45,564 nucleotides of DNA from a virus. Below the pieces are notes generated by a model that saw only the letters and a list, made by a program, of their open reading frames with translations, had not been told where the DNA came from and searched no databases. The position numbers and the translations under genes are program-made. The first letter of the stretch is position 1. Each line of letters begins with the position of its first letter. Below, one piece after another: positions 1 to 8,321 of this stretch. The stretch covers positions 1 through 45,564 of the IMG/VR virus record IMGVR_UViG_3300047457_000631. The stretch is one strand, 5' to 3'.

Positions 1-131
1 GCATTAATAAATCTATTATTAAATTTTAGTCTGCCAAATCTATCTTTAAGATCGCAATCAAATAAACTTTTAGGTATTTGGAGTAATGGAAATAAGAAAG
101 TAGCAGTTTTTGTGAATTTTATCTCTTTCAT
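1..131 (-). CDS. partial hypothetical protein, open at left edge
   Basis: The first 43 codons of a minus-strand gene are present and the reading frame stays open to the window edge. The start ATG at 131 overlaps the TGA of the upstream nuclease gene as ATGA, the usual sign of translational coupling in this operon. The visible peptide begins MKEIKFTKTATFLFPLLQIP and contains a lysine/phenylalanine-rich stretch without a recognisable motif. It continues the replication operon leftward. Function unknown. Confidence 0.6.
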   Translation of the reverse strand, partial: MKEIKFTKTATFLFPLLQIPKSLFDCDLKDRFGRLKFNNRFIN

Positions 132-1153
132 GTTTCTATCATTATAAATCCTCCTGTTAAATAATATTCCATAGGGTAATCCCAAGCATCGTTTTCTTCA
201 GCATATTTATACCTAGCAATTGCTTGAGTAAGGCCTTCTAAAACTTTTCCATTAGACAATTCACCCCCACTATAGCCTACTTTGTCTACTTCTGTTCCTA
301 CTATAAAAATCATAGGAAGATTTTGAAGACTCTTTTCTACTACAATATAGTGAAAAAGATTTAGCTGATAGCCTTTCATAAGGAGTTCTTGAATTCTAGA
401 ATGCTGAGCTAAGCCCACTCGATAAGTAGCTGCTTGAAAATCATAACGGTAATACCAAAAGTCTGATTGAAAGCTATTAATACTCTTTCCTGTAGTCTTA
501 AAATCAATTGGAGTAATTGTTTTAGTCTTATGATTAATCACCACACGATCTAACTCGCCTTTAATATCAATACCGTCTATGTTAAACTGTATTATTGGTT
601 TATCCCAAAATTCTACTTCTTGATCATACTTTTTATCTACAAATGGCCTAATAAATTTATCTGATTTAAGAGCCATTACTGCAGATACAGCATTAGAATA
701 TTCACTCTCTGTAACAGTAGTTTTTCCTTCTGATTCTGCAAGAATATTAAAATACTTTGCACCTTGCTCTATTATCTTATCTACTCTGGTATCATCTTTC
801 CATTTAGGTTGATAATCTTGATACTTACAGTGTTTTAAAATAACATCTTTGTAGTTGCTAATCCCTGTTACAGGAGTCACGTCTTCTTTGATTTCTTGAT
901 ATACACCTGTAACAATAGTTTTAACACCATCGGAACATTTAATATTATCAGGAATGCGATAGAATTTTTTATCAAATTCTTCTTTGGTACCTGTTAGCAT
1001 TATGTCTACCATGGTTCCAAAAACAAAATGATCTTCAGTACTATCATCATCTTCTTGATACTTACGTTGTGCATCCAAAAAACTCTTTGGACTAACCAAA
1101 ATCTTTTTTAAGAGACTTTGATTTAATTTACTGATTTCTTTGTATTCCCCCAT
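128..1153 (-). CDS. PD-(D/E)XK (RecB/Cas4-like) nuclease
   Basis: A protein of 341 residues, probably a single-domain exonuclease of the RecB/YqaJ type used in phage recombination or end processing. The core is visible as GELD at about residues 199-202 followed by DFKTT at about 217-221, the E-x-D and (D/E)-x-K metal-binding motifs, with the conserved QAATYR helix at about 241-246. An N-terminal HFVFG segment (about 42-46) fits the family's conserved G motif. It lies one base from the RusA-like resolvase (ATGs and stops overlap), so the two probably act together on recombination intermediates. The nuclease superfamily is fairly sure. Exonuclease versus structure-specific activity cannot be read from the sequence. 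Confidence 0.8.
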   Translation of the reverse strand: MGEYKEISKLNQSLLKKILVSPKSFLDAQRKYQEDDDSTEDHFVFGTMVDIMLTGTKEEFDKKFYRIPDNIKCSDGVKTIVTGVYQEIKEDVTPVTGISNYKDVILKHCKYQDYQPKWKDDTRVDKIIEQGAKYFNILAESEGKTTVTESEYSNAVSAVMALKSDKFIRPFVDKKYDQEVEFWDKPIIQFNIDGIDIKGELDRVVINHKTKTITPIDFKTTGKSINSFQSDFWYYRYDFQAATYRVGLAQHSRIQELLMKGYQLNLFHYIVVEKSLQNLPMIFIVGTEVDKVGYSGGELSNGKVLEGLTQAIARYKYAEENDAWDYPMEYYLTGGFIMIET

Positions 1154-1647
1154 TATCTTTTTATGGTTTTAAGTTTGTACACAAGTTTTCTGTCTTTTAG
1201 GTTGGCCACAGGAATAAACTCATAAGTAGTACGGCGAAGATATTCAACAGTGTCATCAGGAAGTATTCCTTTCTTGATCAATACATCATCTAAACACTTA
1301 AGCCATATCAACGCTAGATTACCTATATCCCAATTAGGCTTATAGCCAGCAGGGGCAGGTTTCCATTGCACTTTACGTTTGTTTGTTTCCTTGTCCATAA
1401 CCATTTTCATGTTGCCGAAATTTATAGGAGCATATACCGTTAATCTAGTCTCTACAGGTCCCTGGATTGTAAGATTCTCAGGAATATGCTTTTCAATATA
1501 CCCATGCATGGCAGCTACTAAAGCCGCCCGCGTGGTATAATGTACAGAGGCATGGATCTTATTGTAACCAATTTTGACCCATATCTTTTTACTTTGAGGT
1601 ATATGCGTAATAAACTCTGGAAACTCTAATTTTAATTCACTTACCAT
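1153..1647 (-). CDS. RusA-like Holliday junction resolvase
   Basis: A protein of 164 residues. RusA dimers cut four-way junctions in phage recombination. The family's acidic signature is seen at D107-x-x-N110 in WDIGNLALIWLKCLDDV, followed by the D120/D121 pair and D131/D132 (ILPDDTVEYL), which matches the RusA pattern KPDxDN...DD. The protein is slightly longer than E. coli RusA (about 120 residues) because of an insertion before the catalytic helix. The first catalytic Asp sits in NWDIGN rather than the classical PDIDN, a mild deviation. It sits between a RecB-like nuclease and a protein of unknown function in one operon. Confidence 0.75.
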   Translation of the reverse strand: MVSELKLEFPEFITHIPQSKKIWVKIGYNKIHASVHYTTRAALVAAMHGYIEKHIPENLTIQGPVETRLTVYAPINFGNMKMVMDKETNKRKVQWKPAPAGYKPNWDIGNLALIWLKCLDDVLIKKGILPDDTVEYLRRTTYEFIPVANLKDRKLVYKLKTIKR

Positions 1648-1663
1648 AATTACGCATGTTTGT

Positions 1664-2803
1664 TTACAGCCAGGTTGGTTGATCTTGAGTTGGCTGCACT
1701 ACTGGTTCTGGATCTGGTTCAGGCATTGGCTCAAAGTCTGGCAATAGATCAAAAGTATAATTTTTATTGAAATACTTAAGAATATCGTCATTTACAGTAA
1801 GAGTTTTGATTTGCACCATACTTGAATAAAAACTATTAGGATCACAAAGATCATCTTTAATAATACTAGTAATCATTCCAGGTGTTAGTACTCCCTTATC
1901 CATAAGTTTAGCAATACGCCCGTCTGTTGTAAACTTCATGCCGTATTTGTCTATGCCTAAATAGCTCAACAAACTTTTAAAATTAACATGCCCGACACTT
2001 CTGCAACCCATCATCTGCGAAGAATACTGACTCATTAGCTTTAAAATATAGTACAGACTTTCTTTATACTTACAGTTAGCTAAGATCTCCATAGCAACAA
2101 CATGATTATCTGCATCAGAGCTTTGCAACATTATTGCTAACTGTCCATATACTTCTTTGTTGATTAACACAGCATCTTCGCCATTTAAAAGATCTAATAT
2201 GCAACTTTCATCAAGAACTTCTTTACCATCTAGATAGTTCACTATGTCGAGATAATCTTCCTCAACTTCGTTTACATATTCGCTTTGTTTAGATCGATTA
2301 AACTCATAAGCAGGATTAACAATTAAGCTTTTATACAAACTATCGTCGCCCATCATAGCAATAGCTCTATAATTAGAAATAATCCTAGGCTCAGTATAAA
2401 ACTCTAAAGCTGTGTTCACACGCTCTATAGTCTGTTGATCTAGTATGCCTAACTCAACCAATGCATTAAAACAATTAGTAAATTCTATTGTGCCTATAGT
2501 ATAAAGCCAGTTAGTTGTCAAAACTTTTTTATTGCTTAGATTACTGCCAAATACAACAGTAGCATCTTCAATATCTCTGACAACTTTTACGTTATACTCT
2601 GCAGTAAAATCTTTCATTTTTACCCTAGGAATATTAACGCCAGGCAAGAAATAAAACTTATCTCCTAAACTAGGAGTATAATCTTTTTTCTTGACGATGG
2701 TAAAGGGATTTTTGTGATCTAAAGTTTGCACCTGCTCTAGATGAATATCACATAAATTTCCATTAACATCTACATCTCCATTAAATTTTAATAATGTTTT
2801 CAT
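1664..2803 (-). CDS. hypothetical protein in replication operon
   Basis: A protein of 379 residues with no motif I recognise. The N-terminus reads as beta-rich (GDVDVNGNLCDIHLEQVQTL) and the middle is helical and acidic. The last 20 residues are a Pro/Asp/Glu-rich tail (PEPDPEPVVQPTQDQPTWL) that looks disordered and could be a partner-binding peptide. It starts two bases from the stop of the MoxR-type ATPase and so belongs to the same transcript. It may be a substrate or adaptor of the ATPase/VWA pair upstream, but that is only a guess from position. Confidence 0.7.
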   Translation of the reverse strand: MKTLLKFNGDVDVNGNLCDIHLEQVQTLDHKNPFTIVKKKDYTPSLGDKFYFLPGVNIPRVKMKDFTAEYNVKVVRDIEDATVVFGSNLSNKKVLTTNWLYTIGTIEFTNCFNALVELGILDQQTIERVNTALEFYTEPRIISNYRAIAMMGDDSLYKSLIVNPAYEFNRSKQSEYVNEVEEDYLDIVNYLDGKEVLDESCILDLLNGEDAVLINKEVYGQLAIMLQSSDADNHVVAMEILANCKYKESLYYILKLMSQYSSQMMGCRSVGHVNFKSLLSYLGIDKYGMKFTTDGRIAKLMDKGVLTPGMITSIIKDDLCDPNSFYSSMVQIKTLTVNDDILKYFNKNYTFDLLPDFEPMPEPDPEPVVQPTQDQPTWL

Positions 2804-2805
2804 GA

Positions 2806-3975
2806 CTATTTAATTACCATGTTAGCAACTTTAGGATCCAACATAAGCTTAGCAAACTTAGTTTTGTTCCCGCCTAATAATTCTTTTGAGATATAATACT
2901 TAAGATCATCCGTAAATGCAGTACAAGTAGTAGTGATCTTAGCCAAACGATTTATCATGCTATCAGGCACATGTTGTGTTTTTGCTTTAGTCAAGCAATA
3001 GTTTACAACTCTGGTTGCCATTACGCTAGATAGATCTGCTCTGAACTCATCGTCTTTTCCTACAATACTTTCAAGAATCTCAAATACTGCTTTCTCGTCT
3101 TTGGTCATAATTTCTTCAGGAGAAATCAGCGTGTCTAGTTTATTGTTAATAAACATCACAAACATAGAACTGAAATCAGACCCAACAGAACCTTCGCCGA
3201 TCATTTGAATCAGCGGCAGTTCATCATAGAAATTTTGAATAGAACTGATGGCATTGAAGAACGTAGTAATACTTCTTGGATTCACTCTCTGGCTTACAAG
3301 CTCTGGATTCATCAACATAAAGTTTATACAACGACCATCGATACCTACTTCTTCTGCCCAACGAGCCCAGACATTAGCGTCGTATTTTAACTCTACAGAA
3401 ATAAATCTGGTTTGCTGAGCTACGTCAAGACTAGTGACATTGTAATCACCATTGTCAGGATTAGTAGTGAGGATAACATGCCAATTTTTAGGCAGTTTCC
3501 AAGAAGCATATTCTTGACGGTCACAAATCTCCATTACGGCCTGCATGAATCTATGGTCAGCACGAGTAAAGTCATCAAGAATCAAGAAACCACCTTCGCC
3601 CTTACCTTGAATCCATTCAGGAGCAGCATGCGACATACGCTTGCCTACAACTCTGTATCCTTTAGAGCTAGCTGTTTCAATTTCTTGTTCAGTAATCCAT
3701 AAAGTTTTACCCTCGGAGTTCTTAACTTGATATTCTTTAACAGGAAAGCCGATCAAATCACCAAGTTCTTCGAACTGAGCCAAATTTAGCTTAACCATGT
3801 CCATGTTAGTTTCTTTTGCAACCTGCAAAATAGCTGAAGTCTTACCAAGGCCCGCATCGCCCATGATATTAATAGTCACAGGCACTTTACCTTCTGACTG
3901 AATGTGTTGGTTATTCTTAACCATGTGAGATAAAAATCCCTTTAATTCATCAATATTTAACTGTACTTGACTCAT
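2806..3975 (-). CDS. MoxR-family AAA+ ATPase
   Basis: A protein of 389 residues. MoxR ATPases act as chaperone-like remodellers, usually with a VWA-domain partner. The Walker A motif is GDAGLGKT at residues 39-46, Walker B is FLILDDF at 130-136, sensor 1 is TTNP at about 170-173, and an arginine-finger candidate lies in QQTRF near residue 190. The C-terminal third is helical as in AAA+ lid domains. The next gene upstream in the transcript (3988-5163) encodes a metallopeptidase/VWA protein, the classical partner, so the two very likely form one system. The client is unknown. Opposite-strand open frames inside this gene are shadows. Confidence 0.85.
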   Translation of the reverse strand: MSQVQLNIDELKGFLSHMVKNNQHIQSEGKVPVTINIMGDAGLGKTSAILQVAKETNMDMVKLNLAQFEELGDLIGFPVKEYQVKNSEGKTLWITEQEIETASSKGYRVVGKRMSHAAPEWIQGKGEGGFLILDDFTRADHRFMQAVMEICDRQEYASWKLPKNWHVILTTNPDNGDYNVTSLDVAQQTRFISVELKYDANVWARWAEEVGIDGRCINFMLMNPELVSQRVNPRSITTFFNAISSIQNFYDELPLIQMIGEGSVGSDFSSMFVMFINNKLDTLISPEEIMTKDEKAVFEILESIVGKDDEFRADLSSVMATRVVNYCLTKAKTQHVPDSMINRLAKITTTCTAFTDDLKYYISKELLGGNKTKFAKLMLDPKVANMVIK

Positions 3976-3987
3976 AATGTTTTTCTT

Positions 3988-5163
3988 TTATAATTCTAAT
4001 TTTATAACTTTTCCTGGAAGGTTTTCTGGCATATGAGATTGCCCAGATATAACCCACAACACAGGCTTTGACGGTTTCATGCTTGTAGAACATTCTCCGT
4101 CAGTAAAATAAATCAAACTAGTGTATTCTTTGTGTGCCCCATAAAACTCTAATACAGGATCAAAGCTAGTTCCCCCACGACCTACTATGTCTAGCTCAAA
4201 TTTGCCGTCATAATCTTTAGAAGATCTTATTACCGTATCACACTGAATGATTCTGATGTCAACTCCTGCTTTATGTAAATGATGAATCTCATTCATAAAC
4301 TCTTTAAGCTCTTCGTTATTTACAGATCCAGAAGTATCGATAGCAACCAGCATCTTTTGGCGCATTTTAATTTTTAAAGCAGGATTATCAGGAAACTTCA
4401 CGTTGTCTTTGCGACGAGTCTTTTTCGTATAGATCTTTGTACTTACTCCAGTAAATCTTCGGATGTAATTCTTCCAGTTAAACTTTGGCGGAAGAATTTC
4501 TTCGAGAATAATTTTGTCCGCTATCTCATCAGGCACATGTCCTCCACGAGATTTAGTTTTTTGTTCGGCATCGTTAAGTATCCTTTGAATCTGCTTATCT
4601 AATAATTTTTCTTCAGCTTCTGTTAAACCTTCAAATTCTTCCCAAGTACTATGATCAGGAATATCGCCATTTTTTATGCCATCAAGAAGATTATCCATGT
4701 TGCTATTACCACAAGATCCGTTTTTTTCTTTTTGATCTTCTAGTTCTTTAAGCTTATCATAGTAATATCTACAACCAGCTTTAGGATCCAAATTTAAATC
4801 TTCATAATCGCTGAGCTTAATTCCTCCTTCAGGCAGATCTTCTTCATCAATGTATTGATTTATTTCCATGTCCATCGCAACATTAGCGCGGCGCTTATTG
4901 GAGAATTTAAAATACATTGTCAAATGACCAAAAGCAATATGAAGTAACTCATGTTTAAGCAAACCTTTACGATGACTATCTGATAAACCAGTCCAAAAAT
5001 CTTCGCCTATATATAACCTATAATTAATCCCATCTTTGCTGACACCAGCAGTAGGAACTTTATTAGTCCAGATTCTATTTAGTGCCATTAAGAAAAACCC
5101 ATAATAAGGCTCTTTTAGCATTAGATCTTTACTAATTTTACTAAGAGATTCTTGTTTATTCAT
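3988..5163 (-). CDS. putative metallopeptidase-VWA domain protein (MoxR partner)
   Basis: A protein of 391 residues with two parts. The N-terminal domain carries HELLHIAFGH (HExxH at residues 71-75) and the downstream helix ANVAMDMEIN (about 93-102), as in DUF2201-type putative metallopeptidases. The C-terminal von Willebrand A domain has an intact MIDAS: D276-T-S278-G-S280, T332 in GGTSFDP, and D355 in FTDGE. A charged helical linker (about 130-230) joins them. The family normally works with a MoxR ATPase, which is the adjacent downstream gene. The start overlaps the stop of the 65-residue gene upstream (ATGA). Metal-dependent protein remodelling or proteolysis is the inferred role. All catalytic-looking residues are present. 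Confidence 0.82.
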   Translation of the reverse strand: MNKQESLSKISKDLMLKEPYYGFFLMALNRIWTNKVPTAGVSKDGINYRLYIGEDFWTGLSDSHRKGLLKHELLHIAFGHLTMYFKFSNKRRANVAMDMEINQYIDEEDLPEGGIKLSDYEDLNLDPKAGCRYYYDKLKELEDQKEKNGSCGNSNMDNLLDGIKNGDIPDHSTWEEFEGLTEAEEKLLDKQIQRILNDAEQKTKSRGGHVPDEIADKIILEEILPPKFNWKNYIRRFTGVSTKIYTKKTRRKDNVKFPDNPALKIKMRQKMLVAIDTSGSVNNEELKEFMNEIHHLHKAGVDIRIIQCDTVIRSSKDYDGKFELDIVGRGGTSFDPVLEFYGAHKEYTSLIYFTDGECSTSMKPSKPVLWVISGQSHMPENLPGKVIKLEL

Positions 5164-5357
5164 AAATTATCATCTAAAAAATCTTTAATAATTTCTACAG
5201 TTTTTTCTTTGCCTTCTGTAATACCTTCTGCAAACACTGTTTCTTTTATATCAAAAATTAAACTGTCTACTTCAGTAATAATACTTTCTTTTAACTCATC
5301 TGTTAATGTTTGAGTAGGCAAATTTTCTAACCATTCTACAAAATCTACAAATTCCAT
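5160..5357 (-). CDS. small acidic hypothetical protein
   Basis: A protein of 65 residues, strongly acidic and helical (MEFVDFVEWLENLPTQTLTD at the start, ending IIKDFLDDNL). No known motif. It overlaps the primase stop by 13 bases and the VWA gene start by 4, so it is translated from the same message. Such small acidic operon members are often regulators or protein partners, but nothing in the sequence shows which. Confidence 0.6.
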   Translation of the reverse strand: MEFVDFVEWLENLPTQTLTDELKESIITEVDSLIFDIKETVFAEGITEGKEKTVEIIKDFLDDNL

Positions 5358-6355
5358 ATGTCTTTAATTTTAGTATTAATAATCTTAACCGCTTCTTCTA
5401 CACCTACTGCTTTTACTAAGTCACTAAAGTCTGTTACTTTAGGTAATTCAGGCACAAAGAAGTGCGGGACATTGTATTTAGCAGTAAAACTTTCAGATAA
5501 TTTCTTACCTGCATCATCATTGTCAAACAGACATATTACTTTTTTAAATCTAGATTTATACTCGTCCATAACAGATTCTTTCATCATAACTGATTCTGAT
5601 TGTAAGCCTATTGCACTTACTCCCATACAATCATGAAGACTCATTACATCTTTTAAAGATTTTGTTATAATTAATAAATCTCCAACAGAAGGTAACTGAG
5701 TATAGCCTTGATGAACAGTATAATTTGCATTGTTAATCCATTTTTTAATTTTAGTTTCTAATGGCTGATAGATTTTATAACTTACTTTGCCGTCTTTAAT
5801 TTCTACATATGCATAAGCATAGTCACTTGTTTTTACAGCAGTAGTATTATAAAACACATAATCAATTGGATAAACATTAAACTTTTCTAAAGTTTTTTTT
5901 CTAATTCCAAATGCTGACCAATAAATCTTATCACGTACCTGCCAAGATCTAATCTTAATACCTAGTTCTACAGAATCTTTCTGCATAATTTTAGTATATT
6001 GAACAGGAGTTTGGGACACGTTAATATTAAACTCAGCCAGTTTCATATCAAATGCAACTTTCTTTAATGCCTCTGAATAAGAGAGATTAAACATTTTAAG
6101 TACTAATATCACAAAGTCGCCACAGTCTCCTGTAGCAAAATCTTTAAACATTAATATGTTACGATTAACTTTATGAAAATAAAGTGCAAATGATGGAATA
6201 TTATCCTCACGAAGAGGACTATGAAAAACACCTAGTTTGCTTACGTCTTCTCCTAAATAAAAACTATAAATTTCTTCTTGGGTAACATGCTTTAATATAT
6301 CTTCTCTAGTAATTAAGCTGTTAAACGTAATAGAATTAAGATTTATTTTTTCCAT
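5345..6355 (-). CDS. DnaG-type primase with Toprim-like domain
   Basis: A protein of 336 residues that probably makes RNA primers for the DnaB-like helicase and family A polymerase encoded upstream. Residues 35-100 resemble the DnaG zinc-domain fold (FHSPLREDNIPSFALYF, then FKDFATGDCGDFV), but the usual zinc-binding cysteines are absent. The C-terminal half carries a Toprim-like unit: a beta strand with ITKSLKD at 230-236 where catalytic Toprims have an EG motif, and the D-x-D motif in LFDNDDAG at 276-283. The helicase domain of T7-type primase-helicases is missing, as expected when DnaB is separate. The expected Toprim glutamate is not visible, so catalysis may use another residue. Confidence 0.78.
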   Translation of the reverse strand: MEKINLNSITFNSLITREDILKHVTQEEIYSFYLGEDVSKLGVFHSPLREDNIPSFALYFHKVNRNILMFKDFATGDCGDFVILVLKMFNLSYSEALKKVAFDMKLAEFNINVSQTPVQYTKIMQKDSVELGIKIRSWQVRDKIYWSAFGIRKKTLEKFNVYPIDYVFYNTTAVKTSDYAYAYVEIKDGKVSYKIYQPLETKIKKWINNANYTVHQGYTQLPSVGDLLIITKSLKDVMSLHDCMGVSAIGLQSESVMMKESVMDEYKSRFKKVICLFDNDDAGKKLSESFTAKYNVPHFFVPELPKVTDFSDLVKAVGVEEAVKIINTKIKDIWNL

Positions 6356-6356
6356 A

Positions 6357-6392
6357 AAATAAAAGGAGGGAGCTGTTAGAACTCCCTCCTGT
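6357..6392 (-). terminator. intrinsic terminator after 6407-7003 gene
   Basis: The minus strand forms a perfect 9-bp stem (AGGAGGGAG / CTCCCTCCT, 6382-6390 with 6364-6372) closed by a 9-nt loop and followed by TTTTATTTT. It lies just before the primase ATG, so it probably lets the ssDNA-binding candidate be made in excess over primase and the genes beyond. Confidence 0.75.
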
Positions 6393-6406
6393 AAAGTTAA
6401 AGATTA

Positions 6407-7003
6407 TTACCAATCATCTCCATCTACTGTAGCAGCTGCCGCAGAAGAAGCTGCAGGTGCAGCAACGTTATCTGCTTGAAGCTTAGCCATAGCGTCAAGA
6501 TTTCCTGGTTTCAATCTTGTGTCTGCAAGAGCAACACTCATTGGCTCCATAAATGGCACCCAGCTGCGAGGCTGAATATAATTCTTTACAGAACTAGTAG
6601 TACCATAGTTAGCAAATACACGGAATTTAGGTCCTTGAGCCAAACCATCACGGATGATTTTCATACAGCCATCTAGCATTTCACGAGCAGAGTTAAAGCT
6701 AGGAAACTGATAAGTGTTTCCATAGATAGCATGAATCACATGCTTCATTACTTTACCTTGCTTAGCTACTTGCTCATCGATAGTAGAATACTCAGTAGCT
6801 TTTTCTACATACCAAAAAGAACTGTTGCAAGATCCACCCGCTGCATCAGTAAAACTAAGCTTGTAATCAGGCGAACCTTCTTTATCTTCAGGTTTCTTTT
6901 TGCTAATAGACAAAGTTACATTTTCAGCAATACCAGCTTTACCGTCATTAAAAATTGCTGCTCCTTCTTTTGCGTCAAAAGACGCGTCATTCAAATTAAT
7001 CAT
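6407..7003 (-). CDS. candidate single-stranded DNA-binding protein
   Basis: A protein of 198 residues. The N-terminal two thirds look like a beta-rich OB-type core with aromatic residues (KLSFTDAAGGSCNSSFWYVE). The end is a flexible Ala-rich linker (AAPAASSAAAATV) capped by the acidic, aromatic tail DGDDW. That layout (core, linker, acidic tip ending in an aromatic residue) is typical of T7 gp2.5-like and bacterial SSB proteins, whose tails recruit replication partners. It is followed by a strong terminator and preceded by another acidic-tailed gene. The OB fold itself is inferred; the tail is plainly visible. Confidence 0.65.
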   Translation of the reverse strand: MINLNDASFDAKEGAAIFNDGKAGIAENVTLSISKKKPEDKEGSPDYKLSFTDAAGGSCNSSFWYVEKATEYSTIDEQVAKQGKVMKHVIHAIYGNTYQFPSFNSAREMLDGCMKIIRDGLAQGPKFRVFANYGTTSSVKNYIQPRSWVPFMEPMSVALADTRLKPGNLDAMAKLQADNVAAPAASSAAAATVDGDDW

Positions 7004-7032
7004 TGTTTTGTGTGTTTAAAAAGTTAAAAAAA

Positions 7033-7575
7033 TTACCAAACGTCTTCATCAATATCAGTTGCAGTAGAATCAGTATCTACTTTAGCATCTAAATGATATT
7101 CTACTTCTTCTTCTACTGCAGGCTCTGGAAGTACTTCCTCTTCAATTACAGTTTCTTCAACTACTTCTTCTACAGTATTAATAACTGTAGGCTCAGTAGA
7201 AGTCATCAATTGAAACTCACCATAAGAATCTCCCATAGCAATTGCTAAATGATTCTCTACTTCTGAGTTTAGATCCCAACGCTTTGCAATAAACTCATAT
7301 GTTCTCTTATCGCTAAGAGTACAAGTTTTAGTTAGCTGAAAACCAGCATCACCTTCTGCTTTACGGATAAAGATTCTTTTACCGTTTGTTTCAAAACCAA
7401 AGCTAACTCTGTCTTCGCCTTTGATTCCAAGAGCTTCTTGAGCTGCCTTGTTAAAACTAAATTTACGGCCAGCACCTGGTTTATCAATTGCTGACATTGT
7501 TACTACAGGATGAGAAAATTGCTCCTGTTTTCTTGTTCTTTGTGCGGGTACTTCGCCCCAAACTACATTCTCCAT
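7033..7575 (-). CDS. acidic-tailed protein, possible ssDNA-binding/replication cofactor
   Basis: A protein of 180 residues. The first 120 form a compact mixed domain (GAGRKFSFNKAAQEALGIKG, SFGFETNGKRIFIRKAEGD). The last 55 residues are almost entirely Glu/Val/Asp/Thr and end DIDEDVW, strikingly similar in style to the DGDDW end of its downstream neighbour. It sits between the Sak4-like recombinase and the SSB candidate, so a role on ssDNA or in loading replication proteins is likely. AbrB-like folds share the FNKAAQEALGIKGEDRVSFG pattern (a substrate-binding swapped hairpin), which is an alternative reading. No definite family. Confidence 0.65.
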   Translation of the reverse strand: MENVVWGEVPAQRTRKQEQFSHPVVTMSAIDKPGAGRKFSFNKAAQEALGIKGEDRVSFGFETNGKRIFIRKAEGDAGFQLTKTCTLSDKRTYEFIAKRWDLNSEVENHLAIAMGDSYGEFQLMTSTEPTVINTVEEVVEETVIEEEVLPEPAVEEEVEYHLDAKVDTDSTATDIDEDVW

Positions 7576-7598
7576 GTTGTTTTGTTTTTGATTTAAAA

Positions 7599-8273
7599 TT
7601 AAATTGAATAATATTCACGAATTGCATTATTAACAATAGCCAAGTCATTGTCTATTGCTGTCTCCTCAAACATATCTAGAGGAGTTTTACAAGTATCAGA
7701 GCCTGATGAAACAGTTCTAAATACATGTTTGTTAGGTTGCCCAGGTGTTTTGATTATCTCAGCATAAAGAACAATTGTGCTGAATGACTCAGGCACAAAT
7801 CTCTCTAGCATTTTGCCTTGTACACCGATACGCTCAGAAGCAAAACCTGCTTCATCAAAATGCGTTTCAGGATGAGCAAACAGATAAACTATTATATCTT
7901 CTCTCATAGAGTCATTGATAAAGTTTATCAGATCATACTGGGCAGCTGCCATCTTAGTCCATTTGTCAAAGCCTTTTTCAGCTCTAAATGCAGGATTCAT
8001 AATGGCATCAGTCATAATTCTTGACCATGTATCGATAATAATAGTCTTTACATGAGGAAGATCATTGACTTTTTTCAATGTAGCTATAACTACACTAACA
8101 TCAGAAGTCTTGCGATAATTACGCTTTTCTTCGTTGTACTTTAGATTAAACTGCTTAAACGGCAGAGCCTTTTGGTCTGTGTTTATGATCACAGTTTCAT
8201 CTGGATTTAGATTTCTTAGTGAGGTAGATTTCCCCATACCTGATTTTCCAACCAGGAACACTAATTGCCCCAT
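7599..8273 (-). CDS. Sak4-like RecA-fold ATPase (AAA_24)
   Basis: A protein of 224 residues, probably a single-strand annealing/recombinase ATPase of the Sak4 type, common beside SSB genes in phages. The Walker A motif is GKSGMGKST at residues 9-17, and Walker B is KTIIIDTW at 76-83. A later beta strand DIIVYLFAHPETHFDE fits the RecA-fold sensor strand. The short length without an N-terminal or DNA-binding extension matches Sak4. It is placed directly upstream of two acidic-tailed proteins, which supports a recombination-dependent replication unit. Confidence 0.8.
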   Translation of the reverse strand: MGQLVFLVGKSGMGKSTSLRNLNPDETVIINTDQKALPFKQFNLKYNEEKRNYRKTSDVSVVIATLKKVNDLPHVKTIIIDTWSRIMTDAIMNPAFRAEKGFDKWTKMAAAQYDLINFINDSMREDIIVYLFAHPETHFDEAGFASERIGVQGKMLERFVPESFSTIVLYAEIIKTPGQPNKHVFRTVSSGSDTCKTPLDMFEETAIDNDLAIVNNAIREYYSI

Positions 8274-8321
8274 AAATGTTTGATTTTAGATTAATTTACT
8301 ACTTAATAAAAATACTGAATT

